A stretch of DNA of 64,000 nucleotides, taken from contig NZ_MWUE01000022.1 in NCBI RefSeq assembly GCF_002077695.1, forward strand, positions 186,001 to 250,000, in the 5' to 3' direction. The notes under the pieces were generated by a model. The model was not told where the DNA came from and made no database searches. It saw nothing but the letters and a program-made list of their open reading frames with translations. The number at the start of each line of letters is the position of its first letter. Position 1 is the first letter of the stretch. Shown in pieces: positions 27,927 to 38,798 of the stretch. The DNA comes from Pantoea latae (GTDB lineage: Bacteria > Pseudomonadota > Gammaproteobacteria > Enterobacterales > Enterobacteriaceae). The translations under genes and the position numbers were made by a program.

Positions 27927-28937
27927 ATGAAAGCGACTACTAAAAAGAATGCGCTAACCTGGCTGAAAGAGGGCGGCATTTATGTCGTTCTGCTGGTTTT
28001 GCTGGCAATTATTATTTTCCAGGATCCGACGTTTTTAAGCCTGATGAACCTGAGTAATATTCTTACCCAGTCTTCGGTGCGTATTATTATCGCGCTGGGC
28101 GTGGCGGGGCTGATCGTGACGCAGGGCACCGACCTGTCGGCCGGTCGTCAGGTGGGTCTGGCGGCGGTGGTGGCGGCAACGCTGCTGCAGGCGATGGATA
28201 ACGCCAATAAGGTGTTTCCGACGCTGGATACCGTGCCGATTCCGGTGGTGATTCTGGTGGTGTGCGTGATCGGCGGCCTGATCGGCCTGGTGAATGGCCT
28301 GATCATCGCCTACCTCAAGGTGACGCCGTTTATTACCACGCTCGGCACCATGATTATCGTCTACGGCATCAACTCACTCTATTACGATTTTGTCGGCGCG
28401 TCGCCGATTGCCGGGTTTGACAGCGGCTTCTCGAAGTTCGCTCAGGGCTTCCTGCGCTTTGGCGACTTCAAGCTCTCTTACATTACCTTTTACGCGATTG
28501 CCGCCATTATTTTCGTCTGGATCCTGTGGAACAAGACCCGCTTTGGTAAGAATATTTTTGCTATCGGCGGCAACCCGGAAGCGGCGAAAGTGTCTGGCGT
28601 TAACGTCAACTTCAACCTGATTCTGATCTATGCGCTCTCTGGCGTGTTCTACGCCTTCGGCGGCATGCTGGAAGCGGGCCGTATCGGCAGCGCCACCAAC
28701 AACCTCGGCTTTATGTATGAGCTGGACGCCATCGCGGCGTGCGTGGTGGGCGGCGTTTCTTTTGCCGGCGGCGTAGGAACGGTGGCAGGCGTAGTGACCG
28801 GCGTGCTCATCTTTACCGTGATCAACTACGGTCTGACCTATATCGGCGTGAACCCTTACTGGCAGTACATTATCAAGGGCGGCATCATTATCTTCGCCGT
28901 GGCGCTGGATTCGCTGAAGTATTCGCGTAAGAAGTAA
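27927..28937 (+). CDS. mglC: Galactose/methyl galactoside ABC permease MglC
   Basis: 336-residue inner-membrane permease of the RbsC/AraH/XylH class with eight to ten hydrophobic segments. Family landmarks: VAGLIVTQGTDLSAGRQVGL near 57, TTLGTMIIVYG near 135, NPEAAKVSGVNV near 216 and CVVGGVSFAGGVGTVAGV near 272. It is the last gene of mglBAC. Repeat C2 begins 45 bases after its stop in the sense orientation; an inverted repeat with a T-rich tail follows at 29110. Confidence 0.98.
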   Translation: MKATTKKNALTWLKEGGIYVVLLVLLAIIIFQDPTFLSLMNLSNILTQSSVRIIIALGVAGLIVTQGTDLSAGRQVGLAAVVAATLLQAMDNANKVFPTLDTVPIPVVILVVCVIGGLIGLVNGLIIAYLKVTPFITTLGTMIIVYGINSLYYDFVGASPIAGFDSGFSKFAQGFLRFGDFKLSYITFYAIAAIIFVWILWNKTRFGKNIFAIGGNPEAAKVSGVNVNFNLILIYALSGVFYAFGGMLEAGRIGSATNNLGFMYELDAIAACVVGGVSFAGGVGTVAGVVTGVLIFTVINYGLTYIGVNPYWQYIIKGGIIIFAVALDSLKYSRKK

Positions 28938-28981
28938 TAATCCTGGCGTTCAGGCATGCTGCAAACAGCCTGGGCGTCAAA

Positions 28982-29090
28982 ACGCGGATGGCAGGGTTCG
29001 AAGAGCAAAGCGTCCCGCGACAAGGATGTCGCGGGCCGAGCGAGCAGGGATGCCTTGAGCGACTTTGCGATCGAACCCTGCCATCCGCGT
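28982..29090 (+). repeat. Structured repeat, C type, copy C2
   Basis: Arms 28982-29001 and 29071-29090 are perfect 20-bp complements. Interior: AGAGCAAAGCGT, then hairpin CCCGCGAC-AAGGAT-GTCGCGGG (29014-29035), then CCGAGCGAGCAGGGATGCC with loop AGGGAT at 29046-29051, then GACTTTGCGA. GCAAAG and CTTTGC pair internally. It lies between convergent mglC and sanA, in the mgl sense orientation and before the terminator at 29110. Confidence 0.87.
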
Positions 29091-29109
29091 GAGCACATTA
29101 TCTGTTTTT

Positions 29110-29141
29110 AAGAGCGGCCTGCGGGCCGCTCTTTCTATTTT
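29110..29141. terminator. Terminator between mglC and sanA
   Basis: AAGAGCGGCC and GGCCGCTCTT form a 10-bp stem with a four-base loop, followed on the plus strand by TTTCTATTTT. It serves mglBAC and may also act for sanA. Confidence 0.82.
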
Positions 29142-29879
<738 letters not shown>

Positions 29880-29967
29880 TCAGGGAAAATCGGTGCATCA
29901 AGGCTACTTGAGGACCTGCGCCGAAGCAAGTTAACGCCGGTTGGCTGATGGCTTTTTGCGCAGCGGC

Positions 29968-29989
29968 CGGGCCAGAAACGGCCCGGCGC
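29968..29989 (-). other. GC-rich hairpin after maeA
   Basis: GCCGGGCC and GGCCCGGC form a perfect 8-bp stem with a six-base loop just after the maeA stop. The minus-strand tail lacks T residues, so it may be a 3'-end stability hairpin. Confidence 0.5.
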
Positions 29990-29996
29990 GCTGTGA

Positions 29997-31694
29997 TTAG
30001 ATAGAGGTGCGACGATAGTGGCGATACTGCGGCAGCCAGAAATTGCTGGCGACCGCCTGCGACAGCACGTCTTCCGAGGTGACCACCGCCACGCCCGCCA
30101 GCTGCGCGGCTTTGCCAACTTCCATGGCGATGATCTTCGACACGCCCTGGATATCTTTGATCTCTGGCAGCACTGGACCTTCGCCTTCATTCACTAGCGG
30201 CGAACAGTCGGCCAGCGCGCGGCTTGCGGTCATCAGCATGGAGTCGGTGACGCGCGTTGCGCCCGCGGCGATCACACCGAGGCCGATGCCTGGGAAGATA
30301 TAGGAGTTGTTGCACTGCGCGATCGGGTAGAGTTTGCCTTTCCAGCTTACCGGCGAGAAGGGGCTGCCGGTGGCGACCAGCGCCGCGCCGTCTGTCCAGG
30401 CGATGATATCCGCAGGCGTCGCTTCCACGCGCGAGGTCGGGTTAGAGAGCGGCATCACGATAGGACGCGGGCAGTGCTTGTGCATCTCGCGGATAATCTC
30501 TTCGGTAAAGAGGCCCGGCTGGCCGGAGACGCCGATGAGAATATCGGGACGCGCGTTGCGCACCACGTCAAGCAGCGAAATCGAATCGCTGGCGGTGTCC
30601 CAGGTTTTCAGGTTCTCGCTCTTCTGCACCAGCTTGCTCTGGAAGTCGAGCAGGTTCGGCAGCTTGTCGGTCAGCAGGCCGAAGCGGTCCACCATCAGTA
30701 CGCGGGCGCGCGCTTCTTCGTCACTTAATCCTTCCGACTTCATCTGCGCGATAATCTGCTCGGCGATGCCGCATCCGGCGGAGCCTGCGCCGAGGAACAC
30801 CACTTTTTGCTCGCACAGGCGGCTGCCTGCGGCGCGGCTGGCGGCGATCAGCGTGCCGACGGTGACGGCGGCGGTGCCCTGAATATCGTCATTGAAGCAG
30901 CAAATTTCGTCACGGTAGCGCTGCAGCAGCGGCATGGCGTTTTTCTGCGCGAAATCTTCAAACTGCAGCAGCACGTTCGGCCAGCGGCGTTTTACCGCCT
31001 GGATAAAGTCATTGACGAAGGCATCATACTCTTCGCCGGTGATGCGCGGATGACGCCAGCCCATATAGAGCGGGTCGTTGAGCAGCTGCTGGTTGTTGGT
31101 GCCGGCGTCCAGCACCACCGGCAGCGTATAGGCCGGCGAAATGCCGCCGCAGGCGGTATAGAGGGAAAGTTTGCCGATGGGAATGCCCATGCCGCCGATG
31201 CCCAAATCGCCGAGGCCGAGGATACGCTCGCCGTCGGTCACCACGATCACCTTCACGTTCTGCTTGGTGGCGTTTTGCAGCATATCTTCAATGCGATCGC
31301 GGTTGGGATAGGAGATAAACACGCCGCGCGCGCGACGGTAGATCTCAGAGAAGTGTTCACAGGCCGCGCCGACGGTCGGGGTGTAGATAATCGGCATCAT
31401 CTCTTCAAGATGGTTGTCGAGCAGGCGGTAGAAAAGGGTTTCGTTGGTGTCCTGAATGTTGCGCAGGTAGACGTGCTTATCGTTATTGTTTTTAAAGTCC
31501 TGGAACTGACGCCAGGCGCGCTCTGCCTGCTCTTCAATGCTCTCGACCGCTTCAGGCAGCAGGCCGTTGAGGTTAAATTCGTTGCGCTCTTCCAGCGAGA
31601 AGGCGCTGCCTTTATTCAGTAGGGGAAATTCCAGCAGGATCGGGCCAGCGTAGGGGATGTACAGCGGACGCTTACTTTCGTACTCATGTTCCAT
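29997..31694 (-). CDS. maeA: NAD-dependent malic enzyme MaeA (SfcA)
   Basis: Decarboxylates malate to pyruvate with NAD reduction. The 565-residue protein matches E. coli MaeA (565 residues). The N-terminal malic domain shows [22 protein letters not shown], Tyr-containing [11 protein letters not shown], and the catalytic lysine region [27 protein letters not shown] (spanning about 171-197). Metal binding is visible in [11 protein letters not shown], and the NAD fold in [17 protein letters not shown]. In E. coli maeA lies elsewhere, so its position between sanA and cdd is a lineage trait. Confidence 0.97.
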   Translation of the reverse strand: MEHEYESKRPLYIPYAGPILLEFPLLNKGSAFSLEERNEFNLNGLLPEAVESIEEQAERAWRQFQDFKNNNDKHVYLRNIQDTNETLFYRLLDNHLEEMMPIIYTPTVGAACEHFSEIYRRARGVFISYPNRDRIEDMLQNATKQNVKVIVVTDGERILGLGDLGIGGMGIPIGKLSLYTACGGISPAYTLPVVLDAGTNNQQLLNDPLYMGWRHPRITGEEYDAFVNDFIQAVKRRWPNVLLQFEDFAQKNAMPLLQRYRDEICCFNDDIQGTAAVTVGTLIAASRAAGSRLCEQKVVFLGAGSAGCGIAEQIIAQMKSEGLSDEEARARVLMVDRFGLLTDKLPNLLDFQSKLVQKSENLKTWDTASDSISLLDVVRNARPDILIGVSGQPGLFTEEIIREMHKHCPRPIVMPLSNPTSRVEATPADIIAWTDGAALVATGSPFSPVSWKGKLYPIAQCNNSYIFPGIGLGVIAAGATRVTDSMLMTASRALADCSPLVNEGEGPVLPEIKDIQGVSKIIAMEVGKAAQLAGVAVVTSEDVLSQAVASNFWLPQYRHYRRTSI

Positions 31695-31849
31695 GAATTG
31701 ATGCTCCGGTTGCGGTGTTGTCTGGCAAAGCTCAGACGCCAGTCGTTCTTTTTTTGTGTTGCTGGCGCACGATCCTATGAAATTTCTCGCCGATGTACAG
31801 CTTTTGTAAATAAAAGATATTGTAAGTGTTTAAAAGCGTGTGCCGTGCC

Positions 31850-32740
31850 TCAGGCTTTGCGCAGCGTAACGCGTGTGAGCCGATCGCATCCCAGCGCGGC
31901 CAGGGTCGCCTGGGTGGCGGCAAACTGATCCAGCGTGGCGTTCTCCACTTCGGCCAGCGCGGCGGCTGCGATGTTTTCGCAGGCTTCGCCCTGCATATTG
32001 AGCAGGATCAGCGCGGCCTGCAGCGGCGGCAGGCTGGGGTTGAAAGCAGCGTTCTCGGCGTAGCGTCCGGTGACCAGCGCGCCCGTCGTGGTGCGCAGCG
32101 CAATGCCGCTGTGCGAGCCGCTGTAGGGCGCGTGGCTCTGATTGGCCGCCTCTGTTGCCGCCTGCGCCAGCGCGTCGCCCTGCGCCTGATAGCCGTGATC
32201 CACCTTATCCAGCAGCAGGGTGGTGATGTTGAGATCGCGCGGGCCGAAGGCGTCCGGCAAATAGTCGCCCAGCGTGCTGACGCTGCGGCCTGGCAGGCTG
32301 ATGCGCAGATCGGTGCCGCTGTTCAGCTCGTTCATAAACTGGCGACAGTGGCCGCACGGCGTGTAGTTGACGGTAACGATCTCCAGGCGGCGTTCGCCGC
32401 GCAGCCAGGCGTGCGCGATAGCGCTCTGTTCGGCGTGCACCGTTTGCTGCATTGCCACGCCCGCGAACTCCATATTGGCGCCGAAATACCAGTGGCCGCT
32501 CACGCCGCGCGCCACGGCACCGACGTTGAAGCGCGACACCGGCGCGACCGCGCAGGCCGCCGCCAGCGGCAGCAGCGCCAGCGCGAGGGCGTCGGCGTCC
32601 AGCTGAGTTTGCTGCATCAGCGATGCGACCTGCTCCGGCGTCAGCGCCGCCTGAAACTGCGCGTCGTCAAGCACCGGACGCAGCGCGCTTTGCAGAGCAG
32701 CGGGCAGCGCCTCGAAGGCGGAGGTGAAACGTGGATGCAT
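31850..32740 (-). CDS. cdd: Cytidine deaminase Cdd
   Basis: Deaminates cytidine and deoxycytidine to uridine and deoxyuridine in pyrimidine salvage. The 296-residue protein is the long enterobacterial form with an active N-terminal and a degenerate C-terminal domain. The zinc and proton-shuttle site is TVHAEQSA plus [16 protein letters not shown] contributes to substrate binding. I start at 32740 ([10 protein letters not shown]) by alignment with E. coli Cdd (294 residues); a 62-codon upstream extension runs through the promoter and is rejected. Upstream lie CytR- and CRP-like sites. Confidence 0.97.
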   Translation of the reverse strand: MHPRFTSAFEALPAALQSALRPVLDDAQFQAALTPEQVASLMQQTQLDADALALALLPLAAACAVAPVSRFNVGAVARGVSGHWYFGANMEFAGVAMQQTVHAEQSAIAHAWLRGERRLEIVTVNYTPCGHCRQFMNELNSGTDLRISLPGRSVSTLGDYLPDAFGPRDLNITTLLLDKVDHGYQAQGDALAQAATEAANQSHAPYSGSHSGIALRTTTGALVTGRYAENAAFNPSLPPLQAALILLNMQGEACENIAAAALAEVENATLDQFAATQATLAALGCDRLTRVTLRKA

Positions 32741-32788
32741 GATAGCCTCGTTAATATCAGGCGGCCGATTGCCGCCAGAGGGGTTATA

Positions 32789-32828
32789 TGTGATCTGTAT
32801 CGCTCTGACAATGCAACAGATTTGCATC
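32789..32828. promoter_or_regulatory. cdd control region: CRP-like box and CytR-type repeats
   Basis: TGTGA-TCTGTA-TCGCT (32789-32804) is a weak CRP box. AATGCAAC (32810-32817) and TTTGCATC (32821-32828) form inverted CytR-type half sites. E. coli cdd is controlled by CRP and CytR. Confidence 0.7.
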
Positions 32829-32833
32829 GTTTC

Positions 32834-32859
32834 AACTTTGCGAGATCTCTCGCAAAGTT
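32834..32859. repeat. 26-bp palindrome between yohK and cdd
   Basis: AACTTTGCGAGA and TCTCGCAAAGTT are perfect 12-bp arms around a TC centre, directly after the yohK stop. No T-run follows on the minus strand, so it is either a Rho-type 3' hairpin for yohJK or a protein-binding palindrome in the cdd promoter. Confidence 0.7.
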
Positions 32860-33552
32860 TTAGCCGATCGCGTGCAGCAGCAGCGGAAAAATAAAGGGCG
32901 CCAGCAGTGAGGTGATAATGCCGCACAGCACCAGCGCCAGTGAGCTAAACGCGCCTTCCTGGTAGTCCACTTCCGCCGCGCGCGCCGTGCCGAGCGCATG
33001 CGACGCGTTGCCGATCGCCAGGCCGCGCGCCGCGCGGGTTTTGATCCCCAGCAGGTTGAGCAGCATATGGCCGAACACCGCGCCGAGCACGCCGGCGATC
33101 AGCACGCAGATGGCGCTAATGGCGGGAATGCCGTGCAGCGAGGCGGAGACCGCCATGGCGATCGGCGTGGTGACCGATTTCGGCAAAATGGTGGCGGCGA
33201 TTTCCGGCGTCGCGCCCATCCACAGCGCGATAGCGGTGCCGGAGACCATCGCGGTCAGGCTGCCAATAAAGCAGACACCGATCAGCGATTTCCAGCGCGC
33301 GCGGATTTGATGCATCTGCTCGTAGAGCGGCAGCGCCAGCGCGACCACCGCCGGCTGCAGCAGCTGGTTGAGGATCTGGCTGCCGGCGAAGTAGCGCGCG
33401 TAGGGGATGTGCAGCACTAGCAGCAGCGGAATAATGATCGCCATCGCCACCAGCAGCGGATTGAGGATCGAAATTTTCAGCTTCGCCGCCAGGCGACGCG
33501 CCAGCATAAAGGCGCCGACGCTCAGCGGCAGCGACCACCAGATATCACTCAC
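32860..33552 (-). CDS. yohK: YohK, LrgB/CidB-family inner-membrane protein
   Basis: Hydrophobic protein of about 230 residues with six or more membrane segments. Family motifs: [51 protein letters not shown] and [14 protein letters not shown]. LrgB/CidB proteins have been tied to autolysis control and, in plants and E. coli, to glycolate or cytidine-related transport. I use the GTG at 33552 ([10 protein letters not shown]) because GGGAG lies 8 bases upstream and E. coli YohK starts at the equivalent site. It overlaps yohJ by eight bases, implying coupling. yohJK precedes cdd as in E. coli. Confidence 0.92.
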   Translation of the reverse strand: MSDIWWSLPLSVGAFMLARRLAAKLKISILNPLLVAMAIIIPLLLVLHIPYARYFAGSQILNQLLQPAVVALALPLYEQMHQIRARWKSLIGVCFIGSLTAMVSGTAIALWMGATPEIAATILPKSVTTPIAMAVSASLHGIPAISAICVLIAGVLGAVFGHMLLNLLGIKTRAARGLAIGNASHALGTARAAEVDYQEGAFSSLALVLCGIITSLLAPFIFPLLLHAIG

Positions 33553-33934
33553 TCGGCTTCTCCCGCACGCTGCGCGTATGAATTTTATGGGCGCTCCAGC
33601 CGACAATCGTCAGCACCAGAAAGGTACTCACCACCACCGAGACCACAATGGGGCCGAACTGCGCGCTCAGCACGTCGGTGTAGCTCATGATGCCGACGCT
33701 GATCGGCACAAACAGCAGCGCCATGTAGCGGATCAGCAGATGGCAGCCTGGCTTGACCCAGTCGACGGGAAGGATTTGCGTCGCCAGCAGGGCAAACAGC
33801 GTCAGCATGCCGAGGATGCTGCCGGGGATCGCGATGGGCAGCACGACGGCAAGGGCGTTGCCGGCATAGAGGCAGAGGTAGATGATGACGAAGGCGCGTA
33901 GGTAACGCCAGCACAGAGACAGCACGGTGGGCAT
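33545..33934 (-). CDS. yohJ: YohJ, LrgA/CidA-family holin-like protein
   Basis: 129-residue UPF0299 protein with four membrane segments. Motifs: [44 protein letters not shown] and [14 protein letters not shown]. The charged tail ends in EKPSE. LrgA-type proteins are holin-like partners of LrgB. It is the upstream gene of the overlapping yohJK pair. A terminator and repeat C3 separate it from metG. Confidence 0.93.
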   Translation of the reverse strand: MPTVLSLCWRYLRAFVIIYLCLYAGNALAVVLPIAIPGSILGMLTLFALLATQILPVDWVKPGCHLLIRYMALLFVPISVGIMSYTDVLSAQFGPIVVSVVVSTFLVLTIVGWSAHKIHTRSVREKPSE

Positions 33935-33980
33935 AGCAGGCTCCTGGTTTCACTGCACAACATCATACGCGACACGGGAT

Positions 33981-34008
33981 AAAAAAGGGCGACATTGCTG
34001 TCGCCCTT
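33981..34008 (-). terminator. Rho-independent terminator downstream of metG and repeat C3
   Basis: AAGGGCGAC and GTCGCCCTT form a 9-bp stem with a six-base loop, followed on the minus strand by six T residues (33986-33981). It is about 190 bases after the metG stop and is the first good intrinsic terminator there. Confidence 0.85.
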
Positions 34009-34031
34009 GATGACCGCAGAGAAGCTTGCGA

Positions 34032-34139
34032 GCGGGTGGCATGGACCGAAGAGCAAAGCGTCCTGCGCCAGGGATGGCGCAGGCCGAGCTGGCAGGGATG
34101 CCGTCTTTTGCGTCTTTGCGATCGGTCCATGCCACCCGC
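34032..34139 (+). repeat. Structured repeat, C type, copy C3
   Basis: Arms 34032-34049 and 34122-34139 are perfect 18-bp complements. Interior: AGAGCAAAGCGT, hairpin CCTGCGCC-AGGGAT-GGCGCAGG (34062-34083), CCGAGCTGGCAGGGATGCC with the second AGGGAT loop at 34094-34099, and GCGTCTTTGCGA. Unlike C1 and C2 it is antisense to the flanking metG transcript: reading from metG, the loops would be ATCCCT. Confidence 0.87.
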
Positions 34140-34158
34140 GACGGGCACGTTGCCCTGG

Positions 34159-34190
34159 CCTTTAGGGCGACAAATTTGTTGCCCTAAAGG
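34159..34190 (-). other. Long hairpin just after the metG stop
   Basis: CCTTTAGGGC and GCCCTAAAGG pair (10 bp); inside them ACAAATTTGT is itself palindromic. No T-run follows. It may protect the metG 3' end or pause transcription before the terminator at 33981. Confidence 0.55.
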
Positions 34191-34198
34191 TATTTCCC

Positions 34199-36229
34199 TT
34201 ACTTAACCGGCATGCCCGGCTGCGCGCCGCTGTCGACCGACAGCACAAACAGATCTTTCCCGCCCGGACCCGCTGACAGCACCATGCCTTCCGACACGCC
34301 GAAACGCATCTTACGCGGCGCGAGGTTGGCAACGATAATCGTCATCTTGCCGATCAGCACCGAGGGATCCGGATAGGCGGCGCGGATACCGGAGAAAATC
34401 TGGCGCTTCTCGCCGCCCAGATCGAGCTGCAGACGCAGCAGCTTATCGGAGCCTTCCACCAGCTCGGCGTGCTCGATTAGCGCCACGCGCATATCGACTT
34501 TGGCGAAGTCGTCAATGGTAATGGTGTCGCCAATCGGCGCGTCCGCCAGCGGACCGGTCGCCGGCTGGCTGGCCGCGGCGGCATCTTCTTTCGACGCTTC
34601 AATCAGCGCGTTGATTTTGGTCATTTCGATACGTCCATAAAGCGCTTTAAACGGCGCGACCTGGTGATTAAGCAGCGGCTGCGCAATGGCGTCCCAGCGC
34701 AGTTCGCTGTTGAGGAACGCCTCGGCGCGCTCGCTCAGCGTCGGCAGCACCGGCTTCAGCCAGGTCATCAGCACGCGGAACAGGTTGATGCCCATCGAGC
34801 AGATCGCCTGCAGATCGGCGTCGCGACCCTCTTCCTTCGCCACCACCCACGGCGCCTGCTCGTCCACATAGCGGTTGGCCAGATCGGCCAGCGCCATGAT
34901 TTCGCGAATGGCGCGGTTATACTCGCGGCTCGCCCAGGCGTCGCCAATCTTCTCGGAGGCGTCGACAAAGGTCTGATAGAGCGCCGGATCCGCCAGGTCG
35001 GCCGACAGCTGGCCGTTAAAGCGCTTGGTCAGGAAGCCGGCGTTGCGCGACGCCAGGTTCACCACCTTATTGACGATATCGGCGTTCACGCGCTGCACGA
35101 AATCTTCCAGGTTAAGGTCGATATCGTCGATGCGCGAAGAGAGCTTGGCGGCGTAGTAGTAGCGCAGGCTGTCGGCGTCCAGATGCTGCAGCCAGGTGCT
35201 CGCCTTAATAAAGGTGCCGCGCGATTTAGACATCTTGGCGCCATTCACCGTCACATAGCCGTGCACGAACAGATTGTTGGGCTTGCGGAAGTCGCTGCCT
35301 TCCAGCATCGCCGGCCAGAACAGGCTGTGGAAGTAGACGATATCCTTGCCGATAAAGTGGTACAGCTCGGTAGTGGAATCCTTCTTCCAGAACTCGTCGA
35401 AATCGAGATCGCCGCGCTTGTCGCACAGGTTCTTGAACGCGCCCATATAGCCGATCGGCGCGTCGAGCCAGACGTAAAAGTATTTGCCCGGCGCGTCGGG
35501 GATCTCGAAGCCGAAGTAGGGCGCGTCGCGCGAGATATCCCACTGCTGCAGGCCAGATTCGAACCACTCCTGCATTTTGTTCGCCACCTGCTCCTGCAGC
35601 GCGCCGGAGCGCGTCCAGGCCTGCAGCATGGCGCTGAACGACGGCAGATCAAAGAAGAAGTGCTCAGAGTCGCGCATCACCGGCGTCGCACCGGAGACCA
35701 CCGACTTCGGCTCAATCAGCTCGGTCGGGCTGTAGGTCGCGCCGCACACTTCACAGTTGTCGCCGTACTGATCCGGCGATTTGCATTTCGGGCAGGTGCC
35801 TTTGACGAAACGGTCCGGCAGGAACATGCCTTTTTCTGGATCGTAAAGCTGAGAAATCGTGCGGTTTTTAATAAAACCGTTCTCTTTCAGGCGCGTGTAA
35901 ATCAGCTCCGACAGCACGCGGTTCTCGTCGCTGTGCGTCGAGTGGTAGTTGTCGTAGCTGATATTGAACCCGGCGAAATCGACCTGATGTTCCTGACTCA
36001 TGTCGGCGATCATCTGCTCCGGTGAAATGCCCAGCTGCTGCGCTTTCAGCATGATCGGCGTGCCGTGCGCGTCGTCGGCGCAGATGAAATAGACCTGATT
36101 GCCACGCATTCGCTGGTAACGCACCCAAATGTCTGCCTGGATATGCTCGAGCATGTGGCCGAGATGGATCGATCCGTTTGCGTACGGCAGGGCGCACGTT
36201 ACCATTATTTTTTTCGCGACTTGAGTCAT
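34199..36229 (-). CDS. metG: Methionyl-tRNA synthetase MetG
   Basis: Charges tRNA-Met and initiator tRNA with methionine. The 676-residue class I enzyme has the HIGH-type motif HLGH at 22-25, a zinc knuckle [18 protein letters not shown] near 146-163, the KMSKS loop near residue 332, and a C-terminal tRNA-binding dimer domain (about 575-676, [20 protein letters not shown]). It is full length against E. coli MetG (677 residues). It is divergent from apbC across a 163-base region, the usual enterobacterial arrangement. Confidence 0.98.
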   Translation of the reverse strand: MTQVAKKIMVTCALPYANGSIHLGHMLEHIQADIWVRYQRMRGNQVYFICADDAHGTPIMLKAQQLGISPEQMIADMSQEHQVDFAGFNISYDNYHSTHSDENRVLSELIYTRLKENGFIKNRTISQLYDPEKGMFLPDRFVKGTCPKCKSPDQYGDNCEVCGATYSPTELIEPKSVVSGATPVMRDSEHFFFDLPSFSAMLQAWTRSGALQEQVANKMQEWFESGLQQWDISRDAPYFGFEIPDAPGKYFYVWLDAPIGYMGAFKNLCDKRGDLDFDEFWKKDSTTELYHFIGKDIVYFHSLFWPAMLEGSDFRKPNNLFVHGYVTVNGAKMSKSRGTFIKASTWLQHLDADSLRYYYAAKLSSRIDDIDLNLEDFVQRVNADIVNKVVNLASRNAGFLTKRFNGQLSADLADPALYQTFVDASEKIGDAWASREYNRAIREIMALADLANRYVDEQAPWVVAKEEGRDADLQAICSMGINLFRVLMTWLKPVLPTLSERAEAFLNSELRWDAIAQPLLNHQVAPFKALYGRIEMTKINALIEASKEDAAAASQPATGPLADAPIGDTITIDDFAKVDMRVALIEHAELVEGSDKLLRLQLDLGGEKRQIFSGIRAAYPDPSVLIGKMTIIVANLAPRKMRFGVSEGMVLSAGPGGKDLFVLSVDSGAQPGMPVK

Positions 36230-36392
36230 AGTTTGCGTAGCTTTCTGTTGATTGAAAAAACGGGCTTAGATGGTAACTCATGCCCTGGCGGGCGTAAACA
36301 CAAGGGCGGCCTGGCGTCGACCGCGGCGACATCTGATATGATTGTTGTGTTACCGCTGAACCCAGCGACAGAGAAAATAACAAGGAGTGGGG

Positions 36393-37505
36393 ATGACAGC
36401 ACAATCCCGGACATCACATTCACCTGAAGCCTTGCGCGCCGTGGTTATGGGCGTGCTCAGCGGCTTCCGGCATCCGACCCTCGAGCGTAATCTTACCGCG
36501 CTGAAAGCGCTGCATCACGTGGCGCTGCTGGACGGCAAACTGCATATCGACCTCACGATGCCGTTCGCCTGGGCGAGCGCCTTTGAAGAGCTGAAGGCGC
36601 AGGCCAGCGCCGAACTGCTGCGCCTGACCGGCGCCGAGGCGATCGACTGGCGGCTGCGACACGATATCGCCACGCTGAAGCGCGTCAAGGGCCAGCCTGG
36701 CGTGAACGGCGTGAAAAACATCATCGCCGTCAGCTCCGGCAAAGGCGGCGTCGGCAAGTCGAGCACCGCGGTTAATATGGCGCTGGCGCTGGCGGCGGAA
36801 GGGGCGCGCGTCGGCATTCTCGACGCGGATATCTACGGCCCGTCGGTGCCGAATATGCTCGGCACCGAGCATGAGCGTCCCACCTCGCCCGACGGCACCC
36901 ATATGGCGCCGATTATGGCGCACGGCCTCGCCACCAACTCCATCGGCTATCTGGTGACCGACGATAACGCCATGGTGTGGCGCGGCCCGATGGCGAGCAA
37001 AGCGCTGATGCAACTGCTCAACGAGACGCTGTGGCCCGATCTCGACTACCTGGTGCTCGACATGCCGCCCGGCACCGGCGACATTCAGCTGACGCTGGCG
37101 CAAAGCGTGCCGGTTACCGGCGCTATCGTGGTCACCACGCCGCAGGATATCGCGCTGATCGACGCGCGCAAAGGCATGGTGATGTTTGAGAAGGTCAACG
37201 TGCCGGTGCTGGGCGTGGTGGAGAACATGAGCCTGCATATCTGCAGCCACTGCGGCTTCCATGAGCCGATCTTCGGCACCGGCGGCGCAGAAAAGCTGGT
37301 GGCGGATTATCAGACGCAGCTGCTGGCGCAGCTGCCGCTGCATATTAACCTGCGCGAAGATCTGGATGACGGCGAACCCACGGTAATCCGCCGTCCGGAA
37401 AGCGAGTTTACCGCGCTCTATCGCCAGCTGGCGGGCCGCGTCGCGGCGCGTCTCTACTGGCAGGGCGAGGTGATCCCCGGCGACATCGCCTTCCGCGCGC
37501 TGTAA
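36393..37505 (+). CDS. apbC: Iron-sulfur cluster carrier protein ApbC (Mrp)
   Basis: P-loop ATPase that carries and delivers Fe-S clusters. The 370-residue protein has an N-terminal MIP18-like domain (about 1-90), then the deviant Walker A SSGKGGVGKSS near 113-123, Walker B-type LVLDMPPGTGD, and the cluster-binding pair CSHCG near 280. E. coli Mrp (369 residues) aligns fully. AAGGAG lies 5 bases before the ATG at 36393; an in-frame GTG two codons earlier overlaps the SD and is rejected. Confidence 0.96.
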   Translation: MTAQSRTSHSPEALRAVVMGVLSGFRHPTLERNLTALKALHHVALLDGKLHIDLTMPFAWASAFEELKAQASAELLRLTGAEAIDWRLRHDIATLKRVKGQPGVNGVKNIIAVSSGKGGVGKSSTAVNMALALAAEGARVGILDADIYGPSVPNMLGTEHERPTSPDGTHMAPIMAHGLATNSIGYLVTDDNAMVWRGPMASKALMQLLNETLWPDLDYLVLDMPPGTGDIQLTLAQSVPVTGAIVVTTPQDIALIDARKGMVMFEKVNVPVLGVVENMSLHICSHCGFHEPIFGTGGAEKLVADYQTQLLAQLPLHINLREDLDDGEPTVIRRPESEFTALYRQLAGRVAARLYWQGEVIPGDIAFRAL

Positions 37506-37528
37506 GCCTGCGCACCGCTGGCGTTTTC

Positions 37529-37957
37529 TCAGGACGTCAGCGGGAAGTGCATCAGCACATATTTTCCCTGCTCGCTCTCGCCCTGGGCGATAATCTTCCA
37601 GCCGTGCTTCAAATAGAACGCCTGCGCCGCCTTGTTCTGCAACAAACACTTCAGCGCGCCGGTGCTGGTGAAGCGCGTCTGCACTTTTTCCAGCAGCGCG
37701 CTGCCGACGCCGCGTCCCTGCCAGGCGGGATCGACATAGAGACTGTGCAGAAAGTTGTCGTTTTCCAGCACCCCGGCGAACCCGACGCGATGGCCCTCCA
37801 GCTCCGCCACCCAGACGGTTTCTCCCAGAATCACCGCGTCGAAATCCTCCAGCTGCCAGTGACTGCTGTCGAGCCAGCGCCAGTTATGACGACGCGCGGC
37901 CAGAAACAGGGTTCTCAGAAATGGACGATCGGCTTCGGTATACGAACGAATCTGCAC
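37529..37957 (-). CDS. GNAT-family N-acetyltransferase
   Basis: 142-residue acetyltransferase of the GNAT fold. The acetyl-CoA pyrophosphate loop is visible as LHSLYVDPAWQGRGVGSALL (about 69-88), followed by ALKCLLQNKAAQAFYLKHGWKI. It resembles the YhhY/RimI-like small GNATs, but I cannot name the substrate. It converges on apbC with 23 bases between stops and is divergent from ahpC. Confidence 0.88.
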   Translation of the reverse strand: MQIRSYTEADRPFLRTLFLAARRHNWRWLDSSHWQLEDFDAVILGETVWVAELEGHRVGFAGVLENDNFLHSLYVDPAWQGRGVGSALLEKVQTRFTSTGALKCLLQNKAAQAFYLKHGWKIIAQGESEQGKYVLMHFPLTS

Positions 37958-38111
37958 GGATAAACTCCCTCAACACCTTTTCTACAAAATTAGCAGTTCT
38001 TCCATGAAAAGATAAACGGCGTTAAATCAAAGTGCTTTGCGTGTTTAATCAGGAAGCTTTGCGTGTAGAATGCCCAGGCGGCGTCAATAGCGGTGCGGTT
38101 TGCCGCGTTTG

Positions 38112-38148
38112 ATAGCTTTCGTTTATCTGATTGATAACGACTGCGTAT
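38112..38148 (+). promoter_or_regulatory. OxyR-binding site upstream of ahpC
   Basis: Four ATAG-type half-elements with the canonical spacing: ATAG at 38112, TTAT at 38123, ATAA at 38134 and GTAT at 38145. The 11-base steps and match quality (4/4, 3/4, 3/4, 3/4) fit the OxyR tetramer motif. E. coli ahpCF is OxyR-activated. Confidence 0.75.
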
Positions 38149-38206
38149 TAGAAGTTGGCCCGAAAATTTTGTAACGTAGATCACATCTTTTAGCGGAGGA
38201 CTTCAA

Positions 38207-38770
38207 ATGTCTATCATTAACACCAAAATCAAACCGTTCAAAAACGCTGCATTTAAAAACGGCGAGTTCATCGATGTAACTGAGAAAGACGTTGAAGGTA
38301 AATGGAGTGTTTTCTTCTTTTATCCAGCTGACTTCACCTTTGTTTGCCCGACCGAGCTGGGCGACGTGGCTGACCACTACGAAGAATTCCAGAAACTGGG
38401 CGTAGATATCTACTCTGTTTCTACCGACACCCACTTTACCCACAAAGCCTGGCACGGTTCTTCTGAAACCATCGCGAAAATCCAGTATGCGATGATCGGC
38501 GACCCGACTGGCGCGCTGACCCGCAACTTCGAAATCATGCGCGAAGCAGAAGGTCTGGCTGACCGCGGCACCTTCATCGTTGACCCGGAAGGCATCATCC
38601 AGGCAATCGAAATCACCGCTGAAGGTATCGGCCGCGACGCGTCTGACCTGCTGCGTAAAGTGAAAGCGGCACAGTACGTTGCTTCTCACCCAGGCGAAGT
38701 ATGCCCGGCTAAATGGAAAGAAGGCGACGCTACTCTGGCTCCGTCTCTGGACCTGGTTGGCAAAATCTAA
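38207..38770 (+). CDS. ahpC: Alkyl hydroperoxide reductase subunit C (peroxiredoxin)
   Basis: Typical 2-Cys peroxiredoxin that reduces H2O2 and organic peroxides in the cytoplasm. The 187 residues include the peroxidatic Cys47 (FTFVCPTE) and resolving Cys166 (EVCPAKW), exactly as in E. coli AhpC. SD GCGGAGGA precedes the ATG. Codon choice is that of a very highly expressed gene and differs visibly from the GC-rich neighbours. An OxyR site lies 60-95 bases upstream. ahpF follows after 71 bases containing a hairpin. Confidence 0.98.
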   Translation: MSIINTKIKPFKNAAFKNGEFIDVTEKDVEGKWSVFFFYPADFTFVCPTELGDVADHYEEFQKLGVDIYSVSTDTHFTHKAWHGSSETIAKIQYAMIGDPTGALTRNFEIMREAEGLADRGTFIVDPEGIIQAIEITAEGIGRDASDLLRKVKAAQYVASHPGEVCPAKWKEGDATLAPSLDLVGKI

Positions 38771-38798
38771 TTTCGACCCGGCTTTTCGATCTTTCTCT

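Noticed and set aside
32741-32926. 62-codon N-terminal extension of cdd
   Set aside because: Runs through the CRP/CytR region; E. coli Cdd begins at the internal Met at 32740.
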